A stretch of DNA of 64,000 nucleotides from Aminipila butyrica (GCF_010669305.1 NZ_CP048649.1:2232001-2296000); one strand, 5' to 3'. Shown: positions 7,904-15,737, numbered from the stretch's first letter. Notes: generated by a model from the sequence alone, not told the origin. Numbers and translations: made by a program.

Positions 7904-9640
7904 TTATCTCGGCAACCCATCCACTGTCCAGTCATCCTCATACATATTGCCATTAATGGTAAAAGTAAGCGGTAGCGATTTGCAGAACTGTACCCCGTTT
8001 ACCCCTCCGCCATAGCTGTATACACTTATCGTATGCTTTATTGGCTTCTGCTTGGTGCCTTTTAGAGCCACATCCGTATATATCTGAGCATTCTTGTAGT
8101 TGGAAAGTTGATTGGCTGCCGTCACAAATTTGGAGGTTGTCCCGGTCACCGCTCCCTTAAACAGGGCGACATTCTTTGGCTGAGTATACTTACTGTCTTT
8201 TAGCTTCACAGTCCAGTTTGTCCGAACCTCTGCTGCTGACGGTGGCACTGGCTTCTTGATATTTGCTTTAGACAAGCTTTTTCCGCATGCTCCACTGTTA
8301 CCGATCTGACTGGTTGCTATGCTATTGTTTACATTTACTGAAAATCCATATCCGGATTTAAAGGTGGTGCTATTCCCGTTAGGTTTAGCTGCTGTTAAGG
8401 TCCCGGATGATGAAAGCTTGCTCTGGTAAGTGTACACATGATTGCAAGTATGTCCTGGACAATATTTTGTTTTTTTACCACTGCTGCTGGTCTTGGTTTT
8501 ACAACCACTGCACTTATAGCTGTGGGACTGAACCTCAGACCATTTAATCACATCGGTGCAGCTACCAGTGGTATCAGCTGGTGGTGTTACCTGTGCTACG
8601 GGGTCCGTATAGCACCCACACTGTGGAGTTCCAAAATGCGGACAAGAAGAAGCGGTGCAGTGAGTATCCGCCACCTGATCACTGAGGCGATCTTGTCCAC
8701 ATACATCACAGGTCTTCAGGGCTTCATATTCGATAACGGTAGGAATAAATACCAAATAATATTCATCATTTAAGTTTGCCTTTCCCTGCTCCATATTGAC
8801 CATCATCTGGTACATGCTCGGGTTCGTGGCCTTCAACCCTTCTTGCCCGCCCCAAAACTTGTAGACTTCCTGTATAAAGCTCTTTTCATCCAGCTTGTAG
8901 CTTTCAATTACTTTATCTATAGTTTTGTAGCTTGGTCTAGCTTGTAAAGCATTTAGCTGCTTTAGCACCACATCATACCTAGCTACCACTTGCTTTTCAT
9001 GTGAATTTAATTGCCCTCCAAAATTAATCCCCTTCATCTCGGCCAGCAGCTTGTTCTTCTCAGCCACTAAATTCTGTATAGCCGTAGAAGTTTGATTGTC
9101 CTTTACCACAAGTTGCTGGATAGTCTCCGTCCTGGTGATTCGATCCTTATACTGCTGCATGACATCATAATCTGAATACTGACCTTTTAAAAGAGCATCT
9201 ACTGAAAACTGAAGGTTATTACCATTATTCGAAATAATAGTATGTGCCACTAAATTAGGTGAAATATAGTCATCATATAGGCCAAAATAAGCTTTTGCAG
9301 CTGGTTCACCGTTATTTAATGGAATGTTATTTGTAAAATATTTCTGATTCCAGATATTGATACCTTCATTATTAGCTTGTGCCAAAGACATAACCCGCTT
9401 GACCTTAATATGGGTAGGGAAATTCAAATTGGCTTTGTAGGGCTGAACTGTGTTAGAAGCAATGCCGTTTACCCATTTACCATTTACTTTAGCCACCACG
9501 TATACACCTATATCCAGATGATAGCGGACATCTCCGGTTTCTGCCCCATGAGAATAACCCTCTTCTCCCAATACTGGCAAGATTGCCAGAGAAGTAAATA
9601 GGAGGACAGCTACCAGTACATTTGCTATGTGTTTTTTCAT
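7904..9640 (-). CDS. Secreted protein with cysteine-rich metal-binding-like clusters
   Basis: A 578-residue protein with a clear signal peptide (MKKHIANVLVAVLLFTSLAILP), so exported. It has a central coiled-coil-prone part (about residues 180-260) and two cysteine-rich segments: CDVCGQDRLSDQVADTHC followed by further Cys residues, and YKCSGCKTKTSSSGKKTKYC. These look like rubredoxin- or zinc-ribbon-type knuckles. No family is recognised. It has its own terminator and sits beside an SLH protein gene, suggesting a surface role for this ICE cargo. Start chosen at the ATG with AAAGGAAAATAGT upstream. Confidence 0.75.
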   Translation of the reverse strand: MKKHIANVLVAVLLFTSLAILPVLGEEGYSHGAETGDVRYHLDIGVYVVAKVNGKWVNGIASNTVQPYKANLNFPTHIKVKRVMSLAQANNEGINIWNQKYFTNNIPLNNGEPAAKAYFGLYDDYISPNLVAHTIISNNGNNLQFSVDALLKGQYSDYDVMQQYKDRITRTETIQQLVVKDNQTSTAIQNLVAEKNKLLAEMKGINFGGQLNSHEKQVVARYDVVLKQLNALQARPSYKTIDKVIESYKLDEKSFIQEVYKFWGGQEGLKATNPSMYQMMVNMEQGKANLNDEYYLVFIPTVIEYEALKTCDVCGQDRLSDQVADTHCTASSCPHFGTPQCGCYTDPVAQVTPPADTTGSCTDVIKWSEVQSHSYKCSGCKTKTSSSGKKTKYCPGHTCNHVYTYQSKLSSSGTLTAAKPNGNSTTFKSGYGFSVNVNNSIATSQIGNSGACGKSLSKANIKKPVPPSAAEVRTNWTVKLKDSKYTQPKNVALFKGAVTGTTSKFVTAANQLSNYKNAQIYTDVALKGTKQKPIKHTISVYSYGGGVNGVQFCKSLPLTFTINGNMYEDDWTVDGLPR

Positions 9641-9672
9641 TTTTACTATTTTCCTTTCTTTTTATCTGTATG

Positions 9673-9701
9673 AAAAAAGGATAGATTAGTGAAATCTACC
9701 C
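9673..9701 (-). terminator. Terminator of the SLH protein gene
   Basis: On the minus strand GGGTAGATT-TCACT-AATCTATCC is followed by TTTTTT, 17 bp after the stop at 9718. This separates the SLH gene from the downstream secreted-protein gene. Confidence 0.75.
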
Positions 9702-9717
9702 TTTTAGCTGTCTGCTT

Positions 9718-10740
9718 TTATTCTGTTAAAGTATTTGGAACTAAATATATCGTTGAATTATTATCGTTATCATGCCAAGCTTCAAAGATAAAATAGGCGG
9801 TCTCTGCCAGTTTTCCATTAAAGGCTTGCTTCTGGACTGCTGGGTTAGCCTCTGTTCCCCAATCATTAGTAGGACTGCTTACATCAATTGCTCCCATATT
9901 TTTGTCTAAGGTATAGACTTTTCCAGAAATCTTATATTCTACATAGAAATTTTCATCATTTGAATACAGATATTTCAGATTGAACTGATTACCATTTTCT
10001 AGGACAACATAATCTTTTGCAAAACTGCCTACGCCTTTATCTCTCAACGCCTGTGGCAAAATATCCGCTAGGTTAGTTCCCTCTTTCACAGCCTCTGTTT
10101 TCACTTCTACAGTTCGATAGGTGGGTTCTGTGAGCCGAACTATCATAGTAGCCGCTTCTGCTCTGGTAGCTGTTTTTTTCGGGCCAAAAGTACCGTCTGC
10201 ATAGCCTTGAATCAGTCCCCGGTTCACCGCTTGGATGATATAATCTTTGCAATAGTCACAGATACTACTATAATCTTTGATACCTGTTTTCACAGAGGCA
10301 AGCTTGGCACTGTCCGCCAAAGTTTCCTCTTCGTAGAAAACCTCTGCTACCTTTTCCATAATCACGCCCATCTTTTCTCTGGTGATAGGTTTATCCCAAT
10401 CGCTTTTTTCAAACATGCCTTCTGGGACAATCCCCAGCACTCCTGCATAGTGCATGTAACCAGAAGCCCAATGCTTATCCCCTTCTATTGGTTGATATTC
10501 CCCATCGCCGATGATAGCCATAATGGTTTTGATAAATTCAGCTGTGGTCATGGTGCTAGAGGGCTTAAAAGTTCCGTCTGGATATCCATTGATACCGCCC
10601 TTCTCAACCAGTTTGTTCACATAAGGCTCTGCCCAGTTTCCAGACTTAATGTCTGTAAAGTTTGAAAGAGCGAAAGAACTACTGGCTGTTGCAAGTGTCA
10701 GTATCCCTACTAGGCACATAGTAAACATTTTCTTCTTCAT
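9718..10740 (-). CDS. SLH-domain surface protein
   Basis: A 340-residue exported protein with signal peptide (MKKKMFTMCLVGILTLATA) and three S-layer homology repeats: residues about 25-75 (FTDIKSGNWAEPYVNKLVE, INGYPDGTFKP), 85-135 (HWASGYMHYAGVLGIVPEG, PITREKMGVIM) and 150-205 (YIIQAVNRGLIQGYADGTF, ATRAEAATMIVRL). SLH domains bind pyruvylated secondary wall polymers and anchor proteins at the cell surface. The C-terminal 130 residues have no recognised domain. AAGGAGG precedes the ATG. As ICE cargo it may alter surface properties of the host cell or aid mating contact; that is inference. Confidence 0.93.
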   Translation of the reverse strand: MKKKMFTMCLVGILTLATASSSFALSNFTDIKSGNWAEPYVNKLVEKGGINGYPDGTFKPSSTMTTAEFIKTIMAIIGDGEYQPIEGDKHWASGYMHYAGVLGIVPEGMFEKSDWDKPITREKMGVIMEKVAEVFYEEETLADSAKLASVKTGIKDYSSICDYCKDYIIQAVNRGLIQGYADGTFGPKKTATRAEAATMIVRLTEPTYRTVEVKTEAVKEGTNLADILPQALRDKGVGSFAKDYVVLENGNQFNLKYLYSNDENFYVEYKISGKVYTLDKNMGAIDVSSPTNDWGTEANPAVQKQAFNGKLAETAYFIFEAWHDNDNNSTIYLVPNTLTE

Positions 10741-10793
10741 GGTTTCCTCCTTGTATTTTCATGATTTTCTACTTCCTCCTGCTTCAGGAAGCC

Positions 10794-10822
10794 TTGACGA
10801 ATATTCTAATGTAGCTTATAAT
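10794..10822 (+). promoter_or_regulatory. Promoter of the antisense RNA to toxin copy 1
   Basis: TTGACG (10794-10799) and TATAAT (10817-10822) are 17 bp apart. Transcription would run into AAGGATTACCGCC, a sequence also present just after the toxin promoter on the other strand and in the second toxin locus. Confidence 0.7.
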
Positions 10823-10829
10823 ATAGATA

Positions 10830-10925
10830 TAAGGATTACCGCCTTTAGCGTGGCGGTTCAGTCCAAATAGGGTTTTGAAGCCGCCTACTAGTGTTTAATT
10901 AGTTAGGCGGCTTCTTCATTTTTTG
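10830..10925 (+). ncRNA. Predicted antisense antitoxin RNA for holin-like toxin copy 1
   Basis: Starts after the TATAAT box and ends at an 11-bp stem, GAAGCCGCCTA (10877-10887) with TAGGCGGCTTC (10904-10914), followed by TTCATTTTTT. The RNA would be about 95 nt and complementary to the 3' end of the toxin mRNA. This convergent layout with a 3' overlap is that of type I systems such as TxpA/RatA and Fst. Ends are inferred from signals only. Confidence 0.6.
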
Positions 10926-10996
10926 GAGAGCTTACACAAAGTAATAACTCCGATTATCACAAGACAGAACTGAAACAATTCTGAGTATGTAACCAT
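10916..10996 (-). CDS. Small hydrophobic type I toxin (holin-like), copy 1
   Basis: A 26-residue peptide: polar N-terminus, one membrane segment (LFQFCLVIIGVITLC) and a basic tail (KLSKK). The ribosome binding site AAAAGGAGGTGATGC is unusually strong. This is the pattern of the holin-like (Fst/TxpA-type) toxins, which damage membrane integrity when their antisense RNA is lost. A copy with the same LFQFC.VIIGVITLCKL core lies at 25277-25357. The locus has opposing promoters and a shared hairpin, consistent with a type I stabilisation module. Confidence 0.8.
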   Translation of the reverse strand: MVTYSELFQFCLVIIGVITLCKLSKK

Positions 10997-11056
10997 GAAG
11001 CATCACCTCCTTTTTAGGAAGTGACCTAACCGCCAAACGGTAATCCTTATACTAGT

Positions 11057-11085
11057 ATAATACCATAAAATCGTTGAAATTTCAA
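11057..11085 (-). promoter_or_regulatory. Promoter of toxin copy 1
   Basis: On the minus strand TTGAAA (11085-11080) and TATTAT (11062-11057) are 17 bp apart. The transcript begins close to AAGGATTACCG, the element that also follows the opposing antisense promoter. A long 5' leader precedes the start codon at 10996. Confidence 0.65.
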
Positions 11086-11747
11086 CATATTTCAGTTATT
11101 TTGATGTGTTTTTTTAAGCCTCCTCTTTTTTTCTTCTGCCATTAAAGACTACCCTGATGGGCCTCACCTTACGAATTGCCGATACAATTGACTTTTCTAT
11201 AATTTTTGTTCATTTGCTACTCCTTTTCTTTTTAACATTTAGTAAAACTAAACAGCACATTGATGCCGGCAGCTCCGCTACCGGCACGATCTACTGTTAC
11301 GTAGTTATTTTTATACTTAGTCGCCTTTCCGTATTTGCCACCCGCACCCCGGACTGGGAACAATCTTAATTCATCTGTGCCCCTGACTGACTATATCCTA
11401 CAGGACCAGCATAATATTAGAAATCTCCTGGCAATGCTCTTATTGCTCCCAACCCTTATCAAAGCAAGTACGACCACGTCTCACGACCATACGACGTTAT
11501 TTTTGCTTTAGATATGTACACAGACCTTTCAAGGCCATGCAGGGGATTTTGGCAGTGCATCGCTGCTTTTCTAACTTAACTTTTAAGCTGCTGCGTATTT
11601 ACTTGACTGAGATCATGGCTGCTGTTTCACAACAGTCAGCATGAGAGCTACTGAATGCCATATAGCTTTTGCTATATATCTTCAAAGTGGCAGCCATCCA
11701 TTCTTGCTGGAGTATCAATGGCTGCTGCTTTCAGGATATATTTAACA
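11086..11747. other. 660-bp gene-poor region
   Basis: No ORF with a convincing ribosome binding site and length was found on either strand. It holds hairpin-repeat copy 2 (11251-11298), a tiny minus-strand ORF of 14 codons starting at 11213 after AAAAGGAG, and a segment around 11125-11162 resembling 17309-17348. Short inverted repeats around 11610-11640 and a CAGCAGCCAT/ATGGCTGCTG pair near 11680-11735 hint at structured RNA or decayed sequence. Confidence 0.5.
11251..11298 (-). repeat. Hairpin-forming 48-bp repeat, copy 2
   Basis: Matches 7761-7808 at about 40 of 48 positions, with the ends AACAGCACA and CACGATCTACTGTT identical. The stem is TGCCGGCAG against CTACCGGCA, with one pair that becomes G-U in a minus-strand RNA. 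A weak ORF start with AAAAGGAG lies 38 bp downstream on the minus strand. Confidence 0.6.
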
Positions 11748-11960
11748 TTAATCGATTAACCCTGCACATCTTATTCCTTCATATTCAGAGCAGTACATTG
11801 ATAAGTGATAACAAACACCTTCATCCAAGCAAGCATTAAACATGTCTTGTAGCGTAAATGGACCTCCGGAGCTTTCCGACAAATCTTGCGCTATCTTTGT
11901 TAAAGCGTTAATCACACTGTTTGAAAGATAAAGCTTTGCAATCATTTTTTTTCTGTCCAT
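11748..11960 (-). CDS. Hypothetical 70-residue protein
   Basis: Starts MDRKKMIAKLYLSNSVINAL with AAGGAGGAAAATC in front of the ATG, so translation is likely. The N-terminal half is predicted helical; the C-terminal half has three cysteines (ACLDEGVCYHLSMYC plus one more). No family is recognised. It is followed by a gene-poor region and preceded by an XRE regulator gene transcribed in the same direction. Confidence 0.6.
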   Translation of the reverse strand: MDRKKMIAKLYLSNSVINALTKIAQDLSESSGGPFTLQDMFNACLDEGVCYHLSMYCSEYEGIRCAGLID

Positions 11961-12012
11961 GATTTTCCTCCTTATAGTCTTTTTTATTTATTCATAATAT
12001 GCTAAAATCAAT

Positions 12013-12240
12013 TTAATTGGTTGGAGAGAAAGGCTTCTCATCTACTGCGGCCAACAGTTCACGATGAGATAAGTTAAACAAATTTTCTAACTTAACAAGG
12101 ACTTTGTATGAAGGTAATTGTTTACCTTTTTCAATATCATGGACAGATGTTTTAGAAATTCCTAATTCATCAGCAACGTACTCTTGCGTCCATCCTCTAT
12201 TGATTCGTTCGATTCTTAGCCTTGTTATAATTGTTTTCAT
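12013..12240 (-). CDS. XRE-family HTH repressor
   Basis: 75-residue Cro/C1-type DNA-binding protein. The HTH reads RINRGWTQEYVADELGISKT then SVHDIEKGKQLPSYKVLVKL, nearly the whole protein, leaving no dimerisation domain. It diverges from another XRE gene at 12329; the shared 88-bp spacer contains two copies of a 17-bp palindromic operator. Mutual or autoregulation from that spacer is likely. Probable role: a switch controlling neighbouring ICE genes. Confidence 0.85.
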   Translation of the reverse strand: MKTIITRLRIERINRGWTQEYVADELGISKTSVHDIEKGKQLPSYKVLVKLENLFNLSHRELLAAVDEKPFSPTN

Positions 12241-12262
12241 TTGCCTTTCTCCCTTATATTAA

Positions 12263-12312
12263 GTTAGATTAAATCTAACTATATTTTAATTATACATTAG
12301 GTTTAATCTAAC
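12263..12312. promoter_or_regulatory. Paired palindromic operators between divergent XRE genes
   Basis: GTTAGATTAAATCTAAC at 12263-12279 is a perfect 17-bp palindrome. ATTAGGTTTAATCTAAC at 12296-12312 matches it at all but three positions. They are centred 33 bp apart, about three helical turns, in the spacer between the divergent regulators. They are the expected binding sites of one or both repressors. Confidence 0.75.
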
Positions 12313-12328
12313 ATCAAGGAGTTTCTTT

Positions 12329-12559
12329 ATGTTAGATAAAAATATTTTCGCTTCAAGAATTAAAGCACTTCGCTTATCTTTTAACGTCCCTCAATCTACA
12401 TTAGGACAAGTACTTAATGTCAGCAAAACCCAAATAAGTGATATTGAAAATGCCAAAAGTACGACTTCTTTAGAAAGGGCCTATTTACTAGCAGATTACT
12501 TTGACGTTTCTGTTGACTACCTACTGGGCCGAACAGACAACCCGAAGATTAACAATTAA
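12329..12559 (+). CDS. XRE-family HTH regulator
   Basis: 76-residue Cro/C1-type regulator: RIKALRLSFNVPQSTLGQVL, then NVSKTQISDIENAKSTTSLE and the typical C-terminal YFDVSVDYLLGRTDNP tail. AAGGAG lies upstream of the ATG, close to the second operator, so this gene should be controlled by those sites. A hairpin follows the stop. Together with the gene at 12013 it forms a divergent repressor pair as in temperate phages and ICEs. Confidence 0.88.
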   Translation: MLDKNIFASRIKALRLSFNVPQSTLGQVLNVSKTQISDIENAKSTTSLERAYLLADYFDVSVDYLLGRTDNPKINN

Positions 12560-12576
12560 ATATTAAATTTCATCAT

Positions 12577-12603
12577 ATACCCTCAGTAGATTTCTGAGGG
12601 TAT
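12577..12603 (+). terminator. Hairpin terminator after XRE gene
   Basis: ATACCCTCAG (12577-12586) pairs with CTGAGGGTAT (12594-12603), loop of seven. Only a weak T-run follows (GTAGCTTTT), so efficiency is uncertain. Confidence 0.5.
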
Positions 12604-12683
12604 GTAGCTTTTGGCGAATTTCTATATGATTACATCTGTCTATCTATCTTCTAATTTACACATCCATATCGCACTACTATATA

Positions 12684-12887
12684 TTACATTTGCTCCTGCT
12701 CTTCATAGAATCTCGTCCATTTAAATTCCAAAATATTAGCAATTTTCATAGCTACATCCGTTGATGGCGTTCTAAGTCCCTTTTCAATTTTAGAATAATA
12801 TTGTTGGCTTATCCCAACGCTCTGGGAAATAGATGCTTGTGTATGCTTTTTTTTATTTCTGCAATTGATTAACCACTCACGTTCCAT
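12684..12887 (-). CDS. XRE-family HTH regulator
   Basis: 67-residue single-domain regulator: LINCRNKKKHTQASISQSVG, ISQQYYSKIEKGLRTPSTDV, AMKIANILEFKWTRFYEEQ. The ending with FKWTRFYEE is common among phage-type XRE proteins. A start-proximal site resembling AAGGAG lies before the ATG. It is divergent from the XRE gene at 13029, with a spacer holding two ACGCCAT motifs (near 12915 and 12942) that may be operator half-sites. Confidence 0.85.
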   Translation of the reverse strand: MEREWLINCRNKKKHTQASISQSVGISQQYYSKIEKGLRTPSTDVAMKIANILEFKWTRFYEEQEQM

Positions 12888-13028
12888 AATGTACTCCTTT
12901 ATTTTAATATATACGCCATTTTGGAGTATGTCAAGGATTTTACGCCATAATCACCATTTTTTATTAAACTTGTCTTCTGTAATATAAACTTGAGTGTTTA
13001 TCGTTTCACTATTACTGGGGAGGAATTT

Positions 13029-13409
13029 ATGCGTATCAAGGAGCTCCGAAAGGAAAGAAAATATACACAAGCGCAATTAGCAGAAATTCTTGAAATTTCT
13101 CAGCAAAACATGAGCAAATATGAGACATCGAAACTTGAGCCAGATATTACTAGTCTTATGAAGCTTGCCGACTTCTTCGATGTTTCTATTGATTATCTAT
13201 TAAATCGAAGTAATATACGCAACCTCACTACTGTAAACATTGGAAATAATCAAGTTGCTTGCTTTTCAAAAGATCAACAAGAACTTCTAAATTCTTTTAA
13301 TCTACTGAACAAAAAGAACCAAGGCGCCATATTAGAAAGAACACGGATGTTACTAGAGTTACAAGAAGAAGAAATCAGTACAAATAAAAAGGGGGCATCT
13401 GCTTCATGA
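13029..13409 (+). CDS. XRE-family HTH repressor with C-terminal extension
   Basis: 126 residues: an N-terminal HTH (MRIKELRKERKYTQAQLAEI, EISQQNMSKYETSKLEP, FFDVSIDYLLNRS) and a C-terminal helical part (FSKDQQELLNSFNLLNKKNQ) of the kind used for oligomerisation in SinR/ImmR-like repressors. The start at 13029 follows GGGGAGG; the upstream in-frame start at 12990 lacks a site. ImmR-type repressors hold ICE excision genes silent, but no partner ImmA protease is visible here. Confidence 0.87.
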   Translation: MRIKELRKERKYTQAQLAEILEISQQNMSKYETSKLEPDITSLMKLADFFDVSIDYLLNRSNIRNLTTVNIGNNQVACFSKDQQELLNSFNLLNKKNQGAILERTRMLLELQEEEISTNKKGASAS

Positions 13410-13427
13410 TGACCCCGACGCCGGAAA

Positions 13428-13460
13428 GGTCATTCCCCTACACTGGAAATGACCCTTTTT
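13428..13460 (+). terminator. Terminator of the XRE repressor gene
   Basis: GGTCATTCC and GGAAATGACC form a stem with one bulge, followed by CTTTTT. It lies 19 bp after the stop. Confidence 0.65.
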
Positions 13461-13578
13461 ACATATACTATTAAATTTAAATAATTAAAAATATTTATGG
13501 TAAATTATGTATTTATCCCATGATATACCAATTTTCGACATTTCTCAACATATTTCAATATTTTTCTAATAATTAAAA

Positions 13579-13609
13579 AATAACCCTGGGAATATTCCCG
13601 GGCTATTTT
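13579..13609 (+). terminator. Hairpin upstream of the dGTPase-like gene, near-copy of the one downstream
   Basis: AATAACCC and GGGCTATT enclose GGGAATATTCCC, followed by TTTTC. About 30 of 36 bases match the hairpin at 14899-14933, so the dGTPase-like gene is bracketed by a direct repeat. It may terminate transcription from the left, or mark the edges of an inserted cassette. Confidence 0.5.
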
Positions 13610-13681
13610 CTTATAAACACATTAAATTATAAAAAATTAATCGATTAATTACAATTTTTGTAGTAAGAAAGGAAAATTAAT

Positions 13682-14887
13682 ATGTCTAAATATGATCTCA
13701 TAAATCCCGAAATAAATGATTCTCGAAAAGCAGATTTTAAAGCTAATAAATCACCACACGCTTGCAGCTATCGTCTAAGCGTTAGACCAAATTTTTCAGA
13801 GGGGTATGATTATATTAGGACTGATTTTATCAAAGACGTAGATAAAATTTTAAATCATCCGTATTATTCTCGTTATACTGATAAAACACAAGTTTTTTCT
13901 TTTTATAGAAATGATGATATAACAAGAAGAGCTTTACACGTGCAATTAGTTTCTCGAATTGCACGTACAATTGGTGCTGCATTAAATCTTAACCTTGATT
14001 TGATTGAAGCAATTGCCTTGGGCCATGACATTGGTCATACACCTTTTGGACATGCTGGCGAAGACTATCTTAATGACTTATATAAAACAAATACCAATAG
14101 GTATTTTGCTCATAACTTACACAGTGTAAGAGTATTAAATACGCTGATTCCTTATAATTTAACACTTGCCACCTTATCTGGCATCCTCTGCCATAATGGA
14201 GAAAAAGGACAACAGTATTATCGCCCATCAGATGTAACAAATTTTAACCAATATAATGAGATTATTGAAAAGTCGTACATTGAAGGTCCTAAATTTATGT
14301 CCACACTTGTAGCAAACTCTCTTGAAGGGTGCTTAGTAAGAATTTGTGATATGATTGCATATGTCGGCAAAGACAGACAAGATGCCTATAAAGCCTCTCT
14401 TACTACCACAAAAGAAGCAGATTATGCTAATACCGTTTTAGGCTCCACCAATCCAGAAATTATACATAACTTGACTTATAATATTATAAACAATAGTTAC
14501 GGGCAGGATTATATTTCTCTAGATTCAGAATATTTTGATGCTCTGGTAGTACTTAAAAATGAAAACTATAAAAATATATACGAACGGGAAGAGGTCAGAG
14601 AGAAATATGATTCTTGCATAAAACCTATGATGGAAGATTTATATTACGCACTATTAGATGATTTGGTTTCAAATAATAGGAATTCCATGATATTTAAACA
14701 CCATATTGATTTTGTCATGAACTTTAAAAGAACAAAAAACTATCCAGATACTGAACCTAATCAAATTGTAGTAGATTACATTGCAAGTATGACCGATGAT
14801 TATTTTATTGCTCTTCATGAAAAAATGTTTCCAAAATCTGAACATAAAATTGAATTCTATTCTTATTTCTATAAAGAAAATCAATAG
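13682..14887 (+). CDS. dGTPase-like HD-domain triphosphohydrolase
   Basis: 401 residues of the dGTP triphosphohydrolase family, which split dNTPs into nucleoside and triphosphate. The HD core is intact: His86 in RRALHVQL, His115-Asp116 in IALGHDIGHTPFGHAGE, and the NLHSVRVL and CLVRICDMIAYVGKDRQDA blocks further on. The N-terminal SYRLSVRPNF and KTQVFSF segments also fit. The gene is strongly AT-rich, stands alone with AAGAAAGGAAAA before its ATG, and is flanked by matching hairpins. Some dGTPases in mobile elements deplete nucleotides during phage infection, so a defence role is plausible but not shown. A housekeeping role is less likely in this position. Confidence 0.85.
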   Translation: MSKYDLINPEINDSRKADFKANKSPHACSYRLSVRPNFSEGYDYIRTDFIKDVDKILNHPYYSRYTDKTQVFSFYRNDDITRRALHVQLVSRIARTIGAALNLNLDLIEAIALGHDIGHTPFGHAGEDYLNDLYKTNTNRYFAHNLHSVRVLNTLIPYNLTLATLSGILCHNGEKGQQYYRPSDVTNFNQYNEIIEKSYIEGPKFMSTLVANSLEGCLVRICDMIAYVGKDRQDAYKASLTTTKEADYANTVLGSTNPEIIHNLTYNIINNSYGQDYISLDSEYFDALVVLKNENYKNIYEREEVREKYDSCIKPMMEDLYYALLDDLVSNNRNSMIFKHHIDFVMNFKRTKNYPDTEPNQIVVDYIASMTDDYFIALHEKMFPKSEHKIEFYSYFYKENQ

Positions 14888-14898
14888 CTCGTCGAATA

Positions 14899-14933
14899 AA
14901 AAATAGCCCTGGGATTATTCTGGGGCTATTTTT
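14899..14933. terminator. Bidirectional terminator between convergent genes
   Basis: AAAATAGCCC (to 14909) and GGGCTATTTTT (14923-14933) form the stem; A-runs and T-runs on both sides allow use in both directions. It separates the dGTPase-like gene from the convergent membrane/coiled-coil gene. Confidence 0.75.
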
Positions 14934-14961
14934 CAACTTAAATCCTAATCCAATATTTCTC

Positions 14962-15393
14962 TTAATTGGAACTCTCTAATTCCTCCACCCTTGTTTCCAA
15001 GGCATCTAATTCATCCATCTTGGTACTCAAGTCAAGCCCTTCTAATTCCTCCACCCTTGTTTCCAAGTAGGAAATATTATCTATAAGTTTATTTATCTCA
15101 ATCTCAAATCTTTCCCTTTGCAAAGAAATTTCTTTTTCTAACTGCTCTCTATTATCTTTATTCGTTTTGCTCCATTTCTTTTCTGCCTCATCAATAAGCG
15201 CCCTTGTTTCTACATTAATTAAATACTTAAGCATAAGCTTTACTGCCAAAAATCCTATTAGACTTATTATTGCTATAACTCCAGCTATAATTGCCCAAGA
15301 AAGTTCCAAGTAATACTGATTGCTTTCAATTAATTTCTCTAATATTTCAATTTTTACATCTAAGGTGTAAATTGCTGCTTCCGTTGTATTCAT
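14962..15393 (-). CDS. Membrane-anchored coiled-coil protein, unknown function
   Basis: 143 residues with one transmembrane helix (about 33-55, WAIIAGVIAIISLIGFLAV) followed by a long charged coiled coil. The motif LETRVEELE occurs twice near the C-terminus, encoded by a short near-exact DNA duplication (around 14975-15065). AAAGGAG lies upstream of two adjacent ATG codons. It is convergent with the dGTPase-like gene. Possible membrane partner of that gene or an unrelated accessory protein; function unknown. Confidence 0.6.
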   Translation of the reverse strand: MNTTEAAIYTLDVKIEILEKLIESNQYYLELSWAIIAGVIAIISLIGFLAVKLMLKYLINVETRALIDEAEKKWSKTNKDNREQLEKEISLQRERFEIEINKLIDNISYLETRVEELEGLDLSTKMDELDALETRVEELESSN

Positions 15394-15677
15394 TTCATTG
15401 ATTCTCCTTTATCCTTGTAGTCTGACTATTTTGTCTAATATATCACCATAATTTTCATTAGGGTCCATTTTTGGTGTTTCTTTTATCTATACCTCCCAAT
15501 CGTTTTCTAATGAAATTATCATACATGATAATGGAAAATATGTCCATTATTAGAGAAATAAATATGAGGACAGCAATTAGTAAATTTTGCTATACGTTTT
15601 TTATTTTCTCTTCTTCCCTTTCATCTATATCTGCATGAAAAGCTGTTATATCTATCTAATATACCATATTTTGCGCA
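15394..15677. other. Intergenic region with a palindrome, no gene seen
   Basis: No convincing ORF. A perfect palindrome ATTATCAT-AC-ATGATAAT lies at 15515-15532 and could be a regulator binding site for the minus-strand coiled-coil gene. The rest is AT-rich and unremarkable up to the SOS promoter. Confidence 0.4.
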
Positions 15678-15706
15678 TTGAAATCAGAACTTATGTTCTG
15701 TACAAT
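15678..15706 (+). promoter_or_regulatory. SOS promoter with LexA box in the spacer
   Basis: TTGAAA (15678-15683), a 17-bp spacer and TACAAT (15701-15706) form a good promoter. The spacer contains AGAACTTATGTTCT (15686-15699), which has the GAAC-N4-GTTC form of the Firmicutes LexA box. A half-site CAGAACATAAGG follows near 15715-15726, overlapping the ribosome binding site. Confidence 0.8.
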
Positions 15707-15737
15707 GAAATCTACAGAACATAAGGAGGTGACACAT

